Assembly (NCBI RefSeq): GCF_004339745.1
Contig: NZ_SMGP01000003.1
Coordinates: 806,001 to 870,000 of the forward strand
Source of the DNA: Paraburkholderia sp. BL9I2N2
GTDB taxonomy: Bacteria; Pseudomonadota; Gammaproteobacteria; Burkholderiales; Burkholderiaceae
Length of the DNA stretch: 64,000 bases
Direction: 5' to 3'
Shown: in pieces, positions 9,420-17,200 of the stretch
Position numbering within the stretch: position 1 is the stretch's first letter
How the letters are laid out: every line of letters begins with the position of its first letter
The notes under the pieces: generated by a model
Seen by the model: only the letters and a program-made list of their open reading frames with translations
Told to the model about the DNA's origin: nothing
The model's database searches: none
Position numbers and translations under genes: made by a program

Positions 9420-10527
9420 GCGAGTGCGTTCCCGCCAAGCCGCGGCTACGATGCTCTGCCGGCCATCCGTGCACCGCGACGAGCGCCTGCGCCGGTGCGT
9501 GCGTGCGAGATCGCAAGAGCGCGGTTCGGTAACGCTATGGTTCTTGTTGACGTTCACGGCGTTGCTGATCATCGGGGCTTTTGCGATCGACCTGCCGCGT
9601 GTCTTCACGGTCAGCGGTGAATTGCAAAACGGGGCTGATGCGGCGGCGCTCGCCGGCGCCGGAGCGCTCTCACAAGGCAACACGAGCGGACCGAACTGGG
9701 CGGGGGCGGCCTCGTCCGCAACGGCGGCCGTGGCGTTGAATACGTCGGACGGCGTCAAGCTGACGAGCGGATCGGTCACAGCGGGATATTGGGACGTCGC
9801 TGCGTCGTCGCCCTCGCTGCTCGCGCCGGGCAAGGTCACGCTGCCGGCGCCGGCGGGCCAATTGCTGGAGCCCGCGGTACAGGTGACGATCAGCCGCAAT
9901 GCCACGAGCAACGGCGGCCTCGTGCACCTGCTGCTCGGCACGCTGCTCGGCATGCCGACGACGGCCGACAGCGCAACGGCCGTGGCGGTCATCGCGCCGC
10001 CTTCCGCGGTGCCTGCCGGAGCGCTATTTCCCATGGTCATGGATCAATGCGTGTACAACCAATATTGGGACTCGACGAAGAATGCGCCCAAGCTCGACGC
10101 GGCAGGCCAGCCTTACGAGTTCCAGGTCGGCAACGGCCAGGAATATGGCGCTTCCTGCGAGGCGGGGCAGTGGACATCGTTTCTCGTGGTCGCCAACGAC
10201 ACGCCGACGGTCGTCAATTTGATCGACAACGGGAATCCGACCTCACTGTCGATTGGGGACAGCATCTACATCGAGCCGGGCGTCAAGGCGGCTGTCTACA
10301 AGAGCATTCCCACGGCAACGACCGTCCTCATGCCAGTCAGCACGCAAATCGAGAACAAGACACTCGTCCCGATCATCGCATTCGCCGCTTTTCACATCGA
10401 CAGTGCGGACCAGGGCAGCAAGTACATCCAGGGGCACTTCGTAGCCGGCTACACGATGCCGACCCAGGGAACAGGCGTCTCGACGAAGAACTATGGCGGG
10501 TATGTCGCGCCGCGTCTCGCGTTCTGA
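9412..10527 (+). CDS. tadG: TadG-like pilus assembly protein
   Basis: Membrane-anchored protein with a basic N-terminal region of about 40 residues, then a single hydrophobic segment (VTLWFLLTFTALLIIGAFAIDL) and ELQNGADAAALAGAGAL, the TadG N-terminal signature. The remaining 300 residues are extracytoplasmic and contain no obvious von Willebrand MIDAS motif, which some TadG proteins have. The GTG at 9412 overlaps tadE by 8 bases. Last gene of the Tad run. Its 3' end overlaps the truncated TetR gene on the other strand. Confidence 0.82.
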   Translation: MNKRVRSRQAAATMLCRPSVHRDERLRRCVRARSQERGSVTLWFLLTFTALLIIGAFAIDLPRVFTVSGELQNGADAAALAGAGALSQGNTSGPNWAGAASSATAAVALNTSDGVKLTSGSVTAGYWDVAASSPSLLAPGKVTLPAPAGQLLEPAVQVTISRNATSNGGLVHLLLGTLLGMPTTADSATAVAVIAPPSAVPAGALFPMVMDQCVYNQYWDSTKNAPKLDAAGQPYEFQVGNGQEYGASCEAGQWTSFLVVANDTPTVVNLIDNGNPTSLSIGDSIYIEPGVKAAVYKSIPTATTVLMPVSTQIENKTLVPIIAFAAFHIDSADQGSKYIQGHFVAGYTMPTQGTGVSTKNYGGYVAPRLAF

Positions 10528-10763
10528 GCGGAATTTCGTTCCTGCGCGCTATCGTGGTCCCGGCGCAGCAACTCAAGCAGCAGCTCCGGCTTACCGTCGA
10601 AGTTCGAATAGAACGCGCCGCGCGTGTAGCCAGCCGCCTCAGCGATATTCTCCACACTTGTAGCAGCCAATCCCTTTTTGACGAACGTCTTCCGCGCAGC
10701 CTCAAGCAGGCGCTCTCGCGTCTGTTCCCTGCGCTGTGCGTGTGTCAGGCGTTCCCGTTTCAT
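10491..10763 (-). pseudogene. Truncated TetR-family regulator
   Basis: Only the DNA-binding half of a TetR regulator is present. The helix-turn-helix TSVENIAEAAGYTRGAFYSNF and the following FDGKPELLLELL helix are intact, but after about 75 residues the frame runs antisense into the tadG 3' end and stops. A full member has about 190-210 residues, so the ligand and dimer domain is missing. Either a break point next to the Tad locus or a fragment left by recombination. It may still be translated, but a lone HTH would not be a normal repressor. Confidence 0.7.
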
Positions 10764-10846
10764 GGCATAACGTACCGGTCAGATCGCCATCTGCGGCGCC
10801 ATGGAATGCGCGCGCGGTTCGCGTAAAATCCGGGTTGATTCTTCAC

Positions 10847-11284
10847 TCAGAATTGCTGCGCGCGCAGCAAATCGAATTCGGCGCGGCAAACGTCGCTGAA
10901 GCGGCCGAGGATGTCGATCGAACCGTCTGCGAGCATTTCACGTAATTCAACGAAGGTCTTTTCCGGGGCGTGATAGGTATCCACAATCTTTCGTCCAACC
11001 TGATCGGCTTCGTTCGCAACCTCTGTCGAGGATTGGACGCGCATACGGCTTATCTTTGCGAACAGACTGACGAGAGCAGCGAGGTCCGGCTCATCGTGCT
11101 GAAGCGCGTGGACATAGCAATGCGACGCCTCCTCGATGAACTCCTTATAGAGGTCCTGCCGGCGAATGCGGTCTTGCGCAAGCCACTCTGCCTTAGTCTG
11201 CGTTCGTTGCGTGACAACGGATGTCAGGCCGGCGATCGTTGCACCGAACAGTGCTGCCATTGCCGACAGGAGCGTTGCGTTCAT
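10847..11284 (-). CDS. Small membrane-anchored protein of unknown function
   Basis: About 145 residues. One N-terminal hydrophobic helix (ATLLSAMAALFGATIAGLTSVV) is followed by a charged, probably helical cytoplasmic region containing Q-D-R-I-R-R-Q-D-L-Y-K-E-F-I-E-E-A. The frame is open further upstream, but GAGG stands 7 bases before the ATG at 11284 and the helix begins there. A second ATG directly before it (11287) is equally possible. No function is recognised. Coding character is supported by a sensible amphipathic protein and sharp start signals. It stands alone, 80 bases from the truncated TetR gene. Confidence 0.6.
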   Translation of the reverse strand: MNATLLSAMAALFGATIAGLTSVVTQRTQTKAEWLAQDRIRRQDLYKEFIEEASHCYVHALQHDEPDLAALVSLFAKISRMRVQSSTEVANEADQVGRKIVDTYHAPEKTFVELREMLADGSIDILGRFSDVCRAEFDLLRAQQF

Positions 11285-11973
11285 CATGTTGCCTCGGCGA
11301 GCTCTATCAACCTGTTGAATCTGATCCAGTTCGGCGTTCTGCCAGGTTATTCGAGGGCGTAAAAATAACGTTGCTCGACGACGCACACGAACTCACCTCA
11401 CGCGCGGCTTCGGGTTGCGTCGACCAGCGCCCCGGGGGTAAGTCGAGCAAAGTCCGCAAAGCGGGCGCGAGGCGAGTGTCCCGGAAACGGCGAGGCCAAT
11501 GCGCGAGTTCAACGGCCTCATGCCAAATGCTCCGAGGAGTGAGTGATGCCACGAACCTTGAGCGCGTCACGTGCATGTTTTGCGGTACGTGCCTGGTGTT
11601 CCCGATAACTTTCCGACTACGCGCCCCGCCGCGTGGCTCCATGCATGACAACGCCCTCTATGGCAGCATCCACCAAGCCTCACAAACGATATTAAACTCA
11701 ATATTGATGTTAATGTCAATCGATGCGATAGAATCTATACTGATGCGAAAACAAACAGCGGAATCATCGGGCGCAGAAGCGCCCGTCCCCTGTCAGTGCG
11801 CCGAAACGGGCCAAAGTCGAAGCCGACTCCGGCAGCCTGTGCAGCAATCGACGACACACTCACCCCGCGTGTCGACTTGTGTTCCCGGTCGAGGCATCGC
11901 GGTCGTTCGTGTCTCCAGTTGGATAGGGGAGCTGCCGGTTTCCGGAAAAGCAGCTTCGTTGCGGTGCTCATGA
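11285..11973. other. Gene-poor gap with an orphan divergent promoter element
   Basis: No convincing gene is seen in these 690 bases. The only clear structure is the promoter element at 11691-11741. The sequence to its right (11748-11900) has a short frame starting MRKQTAESSG, rich in Ala/Pro/Ser like the leader of the TetR proteins at 21.6 and 32.3 kb, but it never reaches a helix-turn-helix. A third, decayed TetR of that type is possible but not shown. Confidence 0.4.
11691..11741. promoter_or_regulatory. Orphan copy 1 of the shared divergent promoter element
   Basis: On the minus strand: TTGACA (11719-11714), 17-base spacer, TTTAAT (11696-11691). On the plus strand: ATGTCA (11713-11718), 17-base spacer, TATACT (11736-11741). 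The same arrangement, with matching bases inside the spacer, occurs at 21.56 and 32.19 kb beside TetR genes, and the minus-strand half occurs at 34.30 kb. Here no TetR gene follows on the plus side, so it is probably a remnant. Confidence 0.6.
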
Positions 11974-12837
11974 TCACGCGACTTGCACGCTGTTTGTCGA
12001 CTGGACAAGCCTGATCTCGCCCAGGTAAGCGCTTTCGTCCAGTTCGCAATTGCGCGAGGCGTTGCCGAGGTCGTGACGGATTTCGATCCGGTAGAGGCCG
12101 CTTCCCTTGGCAAGGCCACCGAACCGGAAATCGCCGAAGCCGTCCGAGACGGTTTCGCCTATTTTCTGATTGCCGACGTACAGGGCGACGACCGCATCCG
12201 TGAGGCACTCCACCACTTCTCCCATCTGCGCGCTGACACTTCCCCCGATGAAACAGGTTTCCCAGCGCTCCATGTCGCTGTACCACACGCGTGGCTTCGT
12301 GCCGAGGTTGGGCCGCAATACTTTGAGCCCCTCGCGCCGTGCCTTCTCGGCCATCGCCGCGTCATCGAGCTTGACCGTCTCGAAAACATCGGTGGGGCAT
12401 GACTGCTGACAACGTGGCCGGGGCCAACCCTGATCGAGCAGATGCGCATCGAAGATCCAGGTCTGTGGCAACTGAAGCTCTTCGTTCCAGACGATCGCCT
12501 TGTATGGGCACGACTTCACGATGTCTTTCCGGCCCCGCGCCTTGTCCGGGTCGATGATTACGATGCCGTCGGCGCGCTTGCGAATCGCATCGCCGCCCAC
12601 CCGCATGCACGGCGCGTCGTCGCAGTGGTTGCACATGACCGGCAGATACGTGGTCTCGACCATATGGGCATCGCCCTGGATACGGCGCAGAATGCGCACG
12701 ACGCTTTCGGCATTGGCCGACGCGGGCGCGGCATAACCGGGAAAGTCGTTGCCGACGTGCTCGTCCCGGGCGGCAATGACGCAGTTCTGGCAGTTCTCGC
12801 ACTGCCCTACTTTGACAACCAGATTCCACTTGCTCAT
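11974..12837 (-). CDS. Iron-sulfur subunit of a transhydroxylase-type molybdoenzyme
   Basis: Electron-transfer subunit partnering the large molybdopterin subunit encoded 10 bases upstream. Cysteine groups CENCQNC, CNHCDDAPC, SCPYK and CQQSCPTD are of the four-cluster ferredoxin type expected for three [4Fe-4S] clusters. The last 80 residues (GEVVECLTDAVVALYVGNQKIGET onward) look like a small beta-sandwich, matching the extra third domain of the Pelobacter pyrogallol-phloroglucinol transhydroxylase small subunit. 287 residues, close to that protein (about 275). No Tat or Sec signal is seen, so the enzyme should be cytoplasmic. Last gene of the catabolic operon. Confidence 0.85.
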   Translation of the reverse strand: MSKWNLVVKVGQCENCQNCVIAARDEHVGNDFPGYAAPASANAESVVRILRRIQGDAHMVETTYLPVMCNHCDDAPCMRVGGDAIRKRADGIVIIDPDKARGRKDIVKSCPYKAIVWNEELQLPQTWIFDAHLLDQGWPRPRCQQSCPTDVFETVKLDDAAMAEKARREGLKVLRPNLGTKPRVWYSDMERWETCFIGGSVSAQMGEVVECLTDAVVALYVGNQKIGETVSDGFGDFRFGGLAKGSGLYRIEIRHDLGNASRNCELDESAYLGEIRLVQSTNSVQVA

Positions 12838-12847
12838 TTTATGCTCC

Positions 12848-15826
12848 TCAGGCTGCGCGGCCGAGCATGAACGCGTCGGCGGATTTCCATTTTTCGACCT
12901 GCACCAGACACGAGTTGGGACTCATGCTGCTCGTGCCGGCCGTCTGAGAGCGGTCGGGGGTCAGCATATTCATGCAGCCGCCGATCTCGACGCGCTCCCC
13001 ATCAATTTCAATCAGTTTGAATTCGGCACTCGCCTCGTACGACTTGACCACTCCCGCGTAGACCAGCGGCGAAACGTCGGCCGCGCAGATCACTGCGCCC
13101 CGGTCGTTGTATACCTTGACGAGGTCGCGATGGGCAATGCCTCGAATGGACGCGTCCGCCCGACTGAGCCTCAGCAGCCAGAAGTGGTGCCCGCCGATCA
13201 GCGCGCGGTGGTCCTCGATGCTGTTCACCGAAGAATTTTTGCCGTCGCAATGGGTATGGAAGCTGTAACGACTGTGCGTGGCAATCAACTGGAGTGGATA
13301 TCGTTTGGCGAGCTCGGAGCGCATTCCCTCCCAGGACGGGATGTAGCGATTGAGCGCCGGCCGTTCGGGATTGTCCGCCGTGTGCCGCTTCAGCAACTCG
13401 GGGACGAACTCCAGTTTGCCGCTGGGCGTCTGCAGACCCGAGCCGAATTTTTCGGCGAACTGGGACGGCAGCGGGTGCGGTTCCTGCAAGTCCTTGCGCC
13501 GGCCCTCCGCAAACCAGCGCATGTCCACCGGATGGCGCAACGCGGGCTTCTCGGGCGGTACGACGAAATAGCCCTTGCGGCAGAACTCGCGCCACGAAAT
13601 ATGATCTGGCAGATCCGACGAGTCGAAGACCCGCTTGACCCAGTCAAGCTCACTGCAGCCCTCGGTGAATACAGCGCCCAGGCCTAACCGGGTCAGGATC
13701 GCGGTGAAGATGTCGTAGTCGGAGCGGGACTCGCCCAACGGCTCGATGCACTTGTGCTGTAACGTCATGATGCGATGATTGACCGTGCTATAGCCATGAT
13801 GAGCGTAGCCGCCGGAATTCGACCACTCGCCGATATCCCAGCGCTCCAGAGAAGTGCAGGCAGGCAGGATGATGTCGGCAAACTGAGCCTCACCCTCCAT
13901 CCAGATGGACTGGTTGACCACGAACTCGATGCTCGAGTGCCGGTAGGCGTCGGCCCAGCGCCCGGAATTCGTCACCGTACCGAAGGCGGATGCGCCGTAA
14001 CGGTAGATCATGTGGATCGGCGAATACCCGGGCATGGGATAGGTAAACGGCGCAAACTGCGCTTCCTGCGACACGCCGTCCCACAGGTAGCCTGTGGCAT
14101 GACCGTTGATGATCGCATCGGGAAGTTGCTGCCGCGGCACCATCTGCTTGACGGGATTCATGGTCAGGATGTGCGGCATGCGCTGGTAATTGTTCACCGC
14201 GTTGGCGGTCCAGGCCAAGTCCCCGGAAATGCCGCCGTCCGCATAGCCGGGGAAATAGAAATGGAGGTCGTGAGGCACACCCACTTCAAGGCAGCCGAAA
14301 TTCACGCCCGGCTTACCCCAGCCCTGCATCGCCATCATCATGATCATGCAGCGCGCCCATTGCGCTCCTGTTGCGCCTCGGCCCGCGCCACCGAATCCCG
14401 CACCGGTCATCCCGACAGCCAGATGGACCTTCCTGTTCCCCCATCGGCGCGCAAGCGCGCGGACGTCCTTGGCGGGCACACCGGTCTCGCTTTCCTGCCA
14501 CTCGGGTGTCTTGGCAACGCCGTCGGTTTCGCCGAGAAGGTAGGCCCTCCACTCGTCAAACCCGGTCGTGCGGGTGGCGACATAATCCCCGTCGTACAAG
14601 CCTTCCACGGCCCACACATACATGATCGCGGTGGCGAGCGCCGCGTCTGTTTGCGGTCGGATCGGCACCCATCGCCCGCCGAGCAATTGCGCGGTGGGAT
14701 TGCAGTGCGGGTCGATGTGCACGAACTCAATGCCGAGTTCCTTGGCCCATAGGCGCCGCGGTGTCCCCTCGAATCCCGCATAGGCGCCATTGGTGCTTTC
14801 GGGGTCGCAGGACCAAAAGACAACCATGTCCGCTTCCTTCAGGCAATCCTCGACACCGCCGTAGCCGGATGGAACGCCGATCCGCATCGAATTGCCGAAA
14901 TGATGCATGGCGCCCCAGTACCATCCTTCCCAACTGTCCGGATTCGCGGCGACCCGAGTGAAGCCGATCAGGTTGGCAAAACGCGTCAGCGAGCTGAGGT
15001 AATAGCCCACATTACCCCACTGGTGGTGGGACGACAGCGGGAACGTAATCGAGCCGGGTCCATGAACGCGCTTCTGCCGGTTGATTTCTTTGGCGACAAT
15101 GTCCAACCCCTCCTCCCAACTGATACGTACATAGCCGGACTTGCCGCGGTTTTGCGGATTGCGCTCGCCGTCAGGATCAAAGTCGACTCGCTTCATCGGA
15201 TGAAGGATGCGCTTGTCCGAATAGACGAGCGACTTGAGCGTCAACGCGTGGGGCGCGACCAATCCGCGCCGTGGCGGACTGAAGCGGCGCCCACGCGCTT
15301 CGATTACCCAGCTCGGTGCATCGGTGCTGTCGAGATCGATGGGGGTCACCCGGACGACGCGGCCACCGTTGACGTAGACGAACAGCGGGCCGCCATTTGT
15401 GCAGGTGGTGTAGCGGCGCGTACCGTCGCGCATCCGCGTGCCCATCGGCAAACCGGTGGTCTGCATCATGCTCAGGGTTTGCATGACCCAAACCAGCAAT
15501 TCGTCCTCGCCTTCGGTCACCACTTTGAAGTTCTTGGCAGCGTGGATAATCTCGCCCTGGTCCGGCTTGGGGGAAAAGAACTTCAGCGCGGTGGCGACAT
15601 CCTTGAAGGCCATGCGCACGTTGGAGCGCCGATGATTGCCGGCACGCGACCGAATGTGGCCATTCTTGAACTCGATGACCCGATTGACGCTTCCGTCCAC
15701 GAGCCCGATCGAGACGACGAGATCGCGCTGCCTCAGGCGTTCACGATAGACGGGAAACCGGCGTGCCGTCAGCTCAAGGAGCTTGGGCAATGCAAAAAGA
15801 ATGGTCTTGAGGACCTGTCGTTTCAT
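12848..15826 (-). CDS. Molybdopterin large subunit, pyrogallol transhydroxylase/resorcinol hydroxylase type, with N-terminal SCP2-like domain
   Basis: About 992 residues, longer than the roughly 875 of the Pelobacter enzyme. The first 120 or so residues resemble an SCP2 lipid-binding fold (IEFKNGHIRSR ... NFKVVTEGEDELLVWVMQ). The DMSO-reductase-family core then begins at TTCTNGGPLFVYVNGGRVVR, which lacks the CxxC iron-sulfur motif, as in transhydroxylase. NPDSWEGWYWGA near residue 298 places a serine where the molybdenum ligand is expected. The C-terminal molybdopterin-binding domain is present. ATG 15826 is chosen; an ATG at 15865 with AGG close by would add 13 residues. Likely role: hydroxylation or hydroxyl transfer on a phenolic ring before cleavage. 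The substrate is inferred, not seen. Confidence 0.85.
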   Translation of the reverse strand: MKRQVLKTILFALPKLLELTARRFPVYRERLRQRDLVVSIGLVDGSVNRVIEFKNGHIRSRAGNHRRSNVRMAFKDVATALKFFSPKPDQGEIIHAAKNFKVVTEGEDELLVWVMQTLSMMQTTGLPMGTRMRDGTRRYTTCTNGGPLFVYVNGGRVVRVTPIDLDSTDAPSWVIEARGRRFSPPRRGLVAPHALTLKSLVYSDKRILHPMKRVDFDPDGERNPQNRGKSGYVRISWEEGLDIVAKEINRQKRVHGPGSITFPLSSHHQWGNVGYYLSSLTRFANLIGFTRVAANPDSWEGWYWGAMHHFGNSMRIGVPSGYGGVEDCLKEADMVVFWSCDPESTNGAYAGFEGTPRRLWAKELGIEFVHIDPHCNPTAQLLGGRWVPIRPQTDAALATAIMYVWAVEGLYDGDYVATRTTGFDEWRAYLLGETDGVAKTPEWQESETGVPAKDVRALARRWGNRKVHLAVGMTGAGFGGAGRGATGAQWARCMIMMMAMQGWGKPGVNFGCLEVGVPHDLHFYFPGYADGGISGDLAWTANAVNNYQRMPHILTMNPVKQMVPRQQLPDAIINGHATGYLWDGVSQEAQFAPFTYPMPGYSPIHMIYRYGASAFGTVTNSGRWADAYRHSSIEFVVNQSIWMEGEAQFADIILPACTSLERWDIGEWSNSGGYAHHGYSTVNHRIMTLQHKCIEPLGESRSDYDIFTAILTRLGLGAVFTEGCSELDWVKRVFDSSDLPDHISWREFCRKGYFVVPPEKPALRHPVDMRWFAEGRRKDLQEPHPLPSQFAEKFGSGLQTPSGKLEFVPELLKRHTADNPERPALNRYIPSWEGMRSELAKRYPLQLIATHSRYSFHTHCDGKNSSVNSIEDHRALIGGHHFWLLRLSRADASIRGIAHRDLVKVYNDRGAVICAADVSPLVYAGVVKSYEASAEFKLIEIDGERVEIGGCMNMLTPDRSQTAGTSSMSPNSCLVQVEKWKSADAFMLGRAA

Positions 15827-15953
15827 ATTCGATCCAGAAAAACTTTGTTGCGCCAGCGACGGCATGAACGCCTGACCGACGCGCTTGCGGGAACATGTGA
15901 GCGGCCCTGACTAGCGCGGTCATGTCACGCTGGGAGTCAAAGACCGGTACGCG

Positions 15954-16694
15954 TTAAAACGTATAGGCGACGTTCAGGAAGACGTTAAGTGGATTGAGCC
16001 GGAGCGTCGATCTGGAAACGATCTGCGTTCCCGTCGCGGTCTGCCCGTATAACGTAAGGTGGGTCTTCACTGGAACGTAGCCGAGAGAGGTTCCGACCGA
16101 CCAGTGTTTTGTAATCGCGTAATTTGCCCCGACCTCGAATACAGGATTCCACGATGAACTGAGTGTCGCATGTGTCGAGCCGCCTGGGCCAAGGCTATCA
16201 GTGACAAACTGGCTATTGGTTGTGCGAACCTGGGTGAACCACGTGTAGTTCACGCCGAGCCCTATGAACGGACGGAATTTCGATTCGGCTGAAAACAGGT
16301 GGTATCGAACTTCGATGGCGGGCGGCATCGGCTTTGTCGTGCCGAGGTTGCCATACTTCTTTAGCGTCCCGTCGCCAACCAGGTTCACTTTCATCGGTAG
16401 TCCAAAAAGCATGGCGACACCAATGTTGTCCGTGACGTAGTACTCGGTGGTAATTCCCACCGTATCCGTCGAGCTGGCGTGCGCTCCGCTACCAGATAGC
16501 TGCTGATTCACCGCTACGCCGCCAATGCTTTCCACGGTCAGTGGCGTTGCATCACCCTGTGGCGCAATGTGAAGCCAACCTGTCGACAGCGTTATGCTTC
16601 CGGCAGACTGCGCATGGGCATCGTCGATAACCGCGGCCGAGCAGATGCAAGCCGCCATACCGATCGAACTGATTGCGCGTTTGTAATTCCTCAT
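15954..16694 (-). CDS. OmpW-family outer-membrane channel
   Basis: A signal peptide (ends near DDAHAQS) is followed by an eight-stranded beta-barrel pattern and a C-terminal phenylalanine (NVAYTF), the normal ending of an outer-membrane barrel. GWLHIAPQGDA and EVRYHLFS...FRPFIGLGVNYTWF are OmpW-type motifs. 246 residues. AGGAGAG stands six bases before the ATG. In a catabolic operon it probably admits hydrophobic aromatic substrates; this is an inference from context. Confidence 0.85.
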   Translation of the reverse strand: MRNYKRAISSIGMAACICSAAVIDDAHAQSAGSITLSTGWLHIAPQGDATPLTVESIGGVAVNQQLSGSGAHASSTDTVGITTEYYVTDNIGVAMLFGLPMKVNLVGDGTLKKYGNLGTTKPMPPAIEVRYHLFSAESKFRPFIGLGVNYTWFTQVRTTNSQFVTDSLGPGGSTHATLSSSWNPVFEVGANYAITKHWSVGTSLGYVPVKTHLTLYGQTATGTQIVSRSTLRLNPLNVFLNVAYTF

Positions 16695-16770
16695 GTCTCT
16701 CTCCTGTCGCTATGTCTGGAAGTTTTTATGAATCATTGGTGTTGCGGCTGACTCTGCTTAGTTGATTGCT

Positions 16771-17061
16771 TTATTCCTTTGGTACAGCTAGACATGCCAC
16801 ACACTCCGATTGCTCTTCACCCTGGTAAGCGTGCATGGCCACGCGTTCCGTCTCAGGTGGGAACACGCACCACGTGCCGTCGCGGTGCCGGAAGAAGAAG
16901 AATCCAAGCGGGCCTGCCGGCAGCAGTAGCTCGATGCGCACGCACGGTCTCTGATTCGAACGTGCACGGCTGAATCGGGTAACCCGAACCGGTGTCGAAG
17001 AAGTCGGCCCGAGCCATTTTTCAACCTGCGAACGCAAAGACCTTTTTGAGGTAACGCCCAT
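16771..17061 (-). CDS. Small conserved-looking protein in the catabolic operon
   Basis: 96 residues from the ATG at 17061, which has a good GGAAGG site five bases upstream. Basic N-terminal half (KRSLRSQVEKWLGP ... RVTRFSRARSNQR) and a hydrophobic, aromatic middle (GPLGFFFFRHRDGTWCVFPPE). Looks like a small cytoplasmic protein. Similar short proteins occur beside metabolic genes in Burkholderia as far as I recall, but no function is known to me. It stands between the ligase and ompW genes and reads in the same direction. Confidence 0.6.
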   Translation of the reverse strand: MGVTSKRSLRSQVEKWLGPTSSTPVRVTRFSRARSNQRPCVRIELLLPAGPLGFFFFRHRDGTWCVFPPETERVAMHAYQGEEQSECVACLAVPKE

Positions 17062-17200
17062 ATTTTCCTTCCACACAATTAGGGTTCCTGATTTATAAGC
17101 ACCGGCAACCATTTGAATCGTGTCATCGCGGCGCGTACGCCCGATTAACCTTTAATCCGGGCGCATGACCGAACGCGTCCCTTTAATGTCGTGGCTCGTC

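Noticed and set aside
14900..15910. 336-codon plus-strand frame opposite the molybdoenzyme
   Set aside because: Shadow of the large subunit gene; no start signal and no motif.
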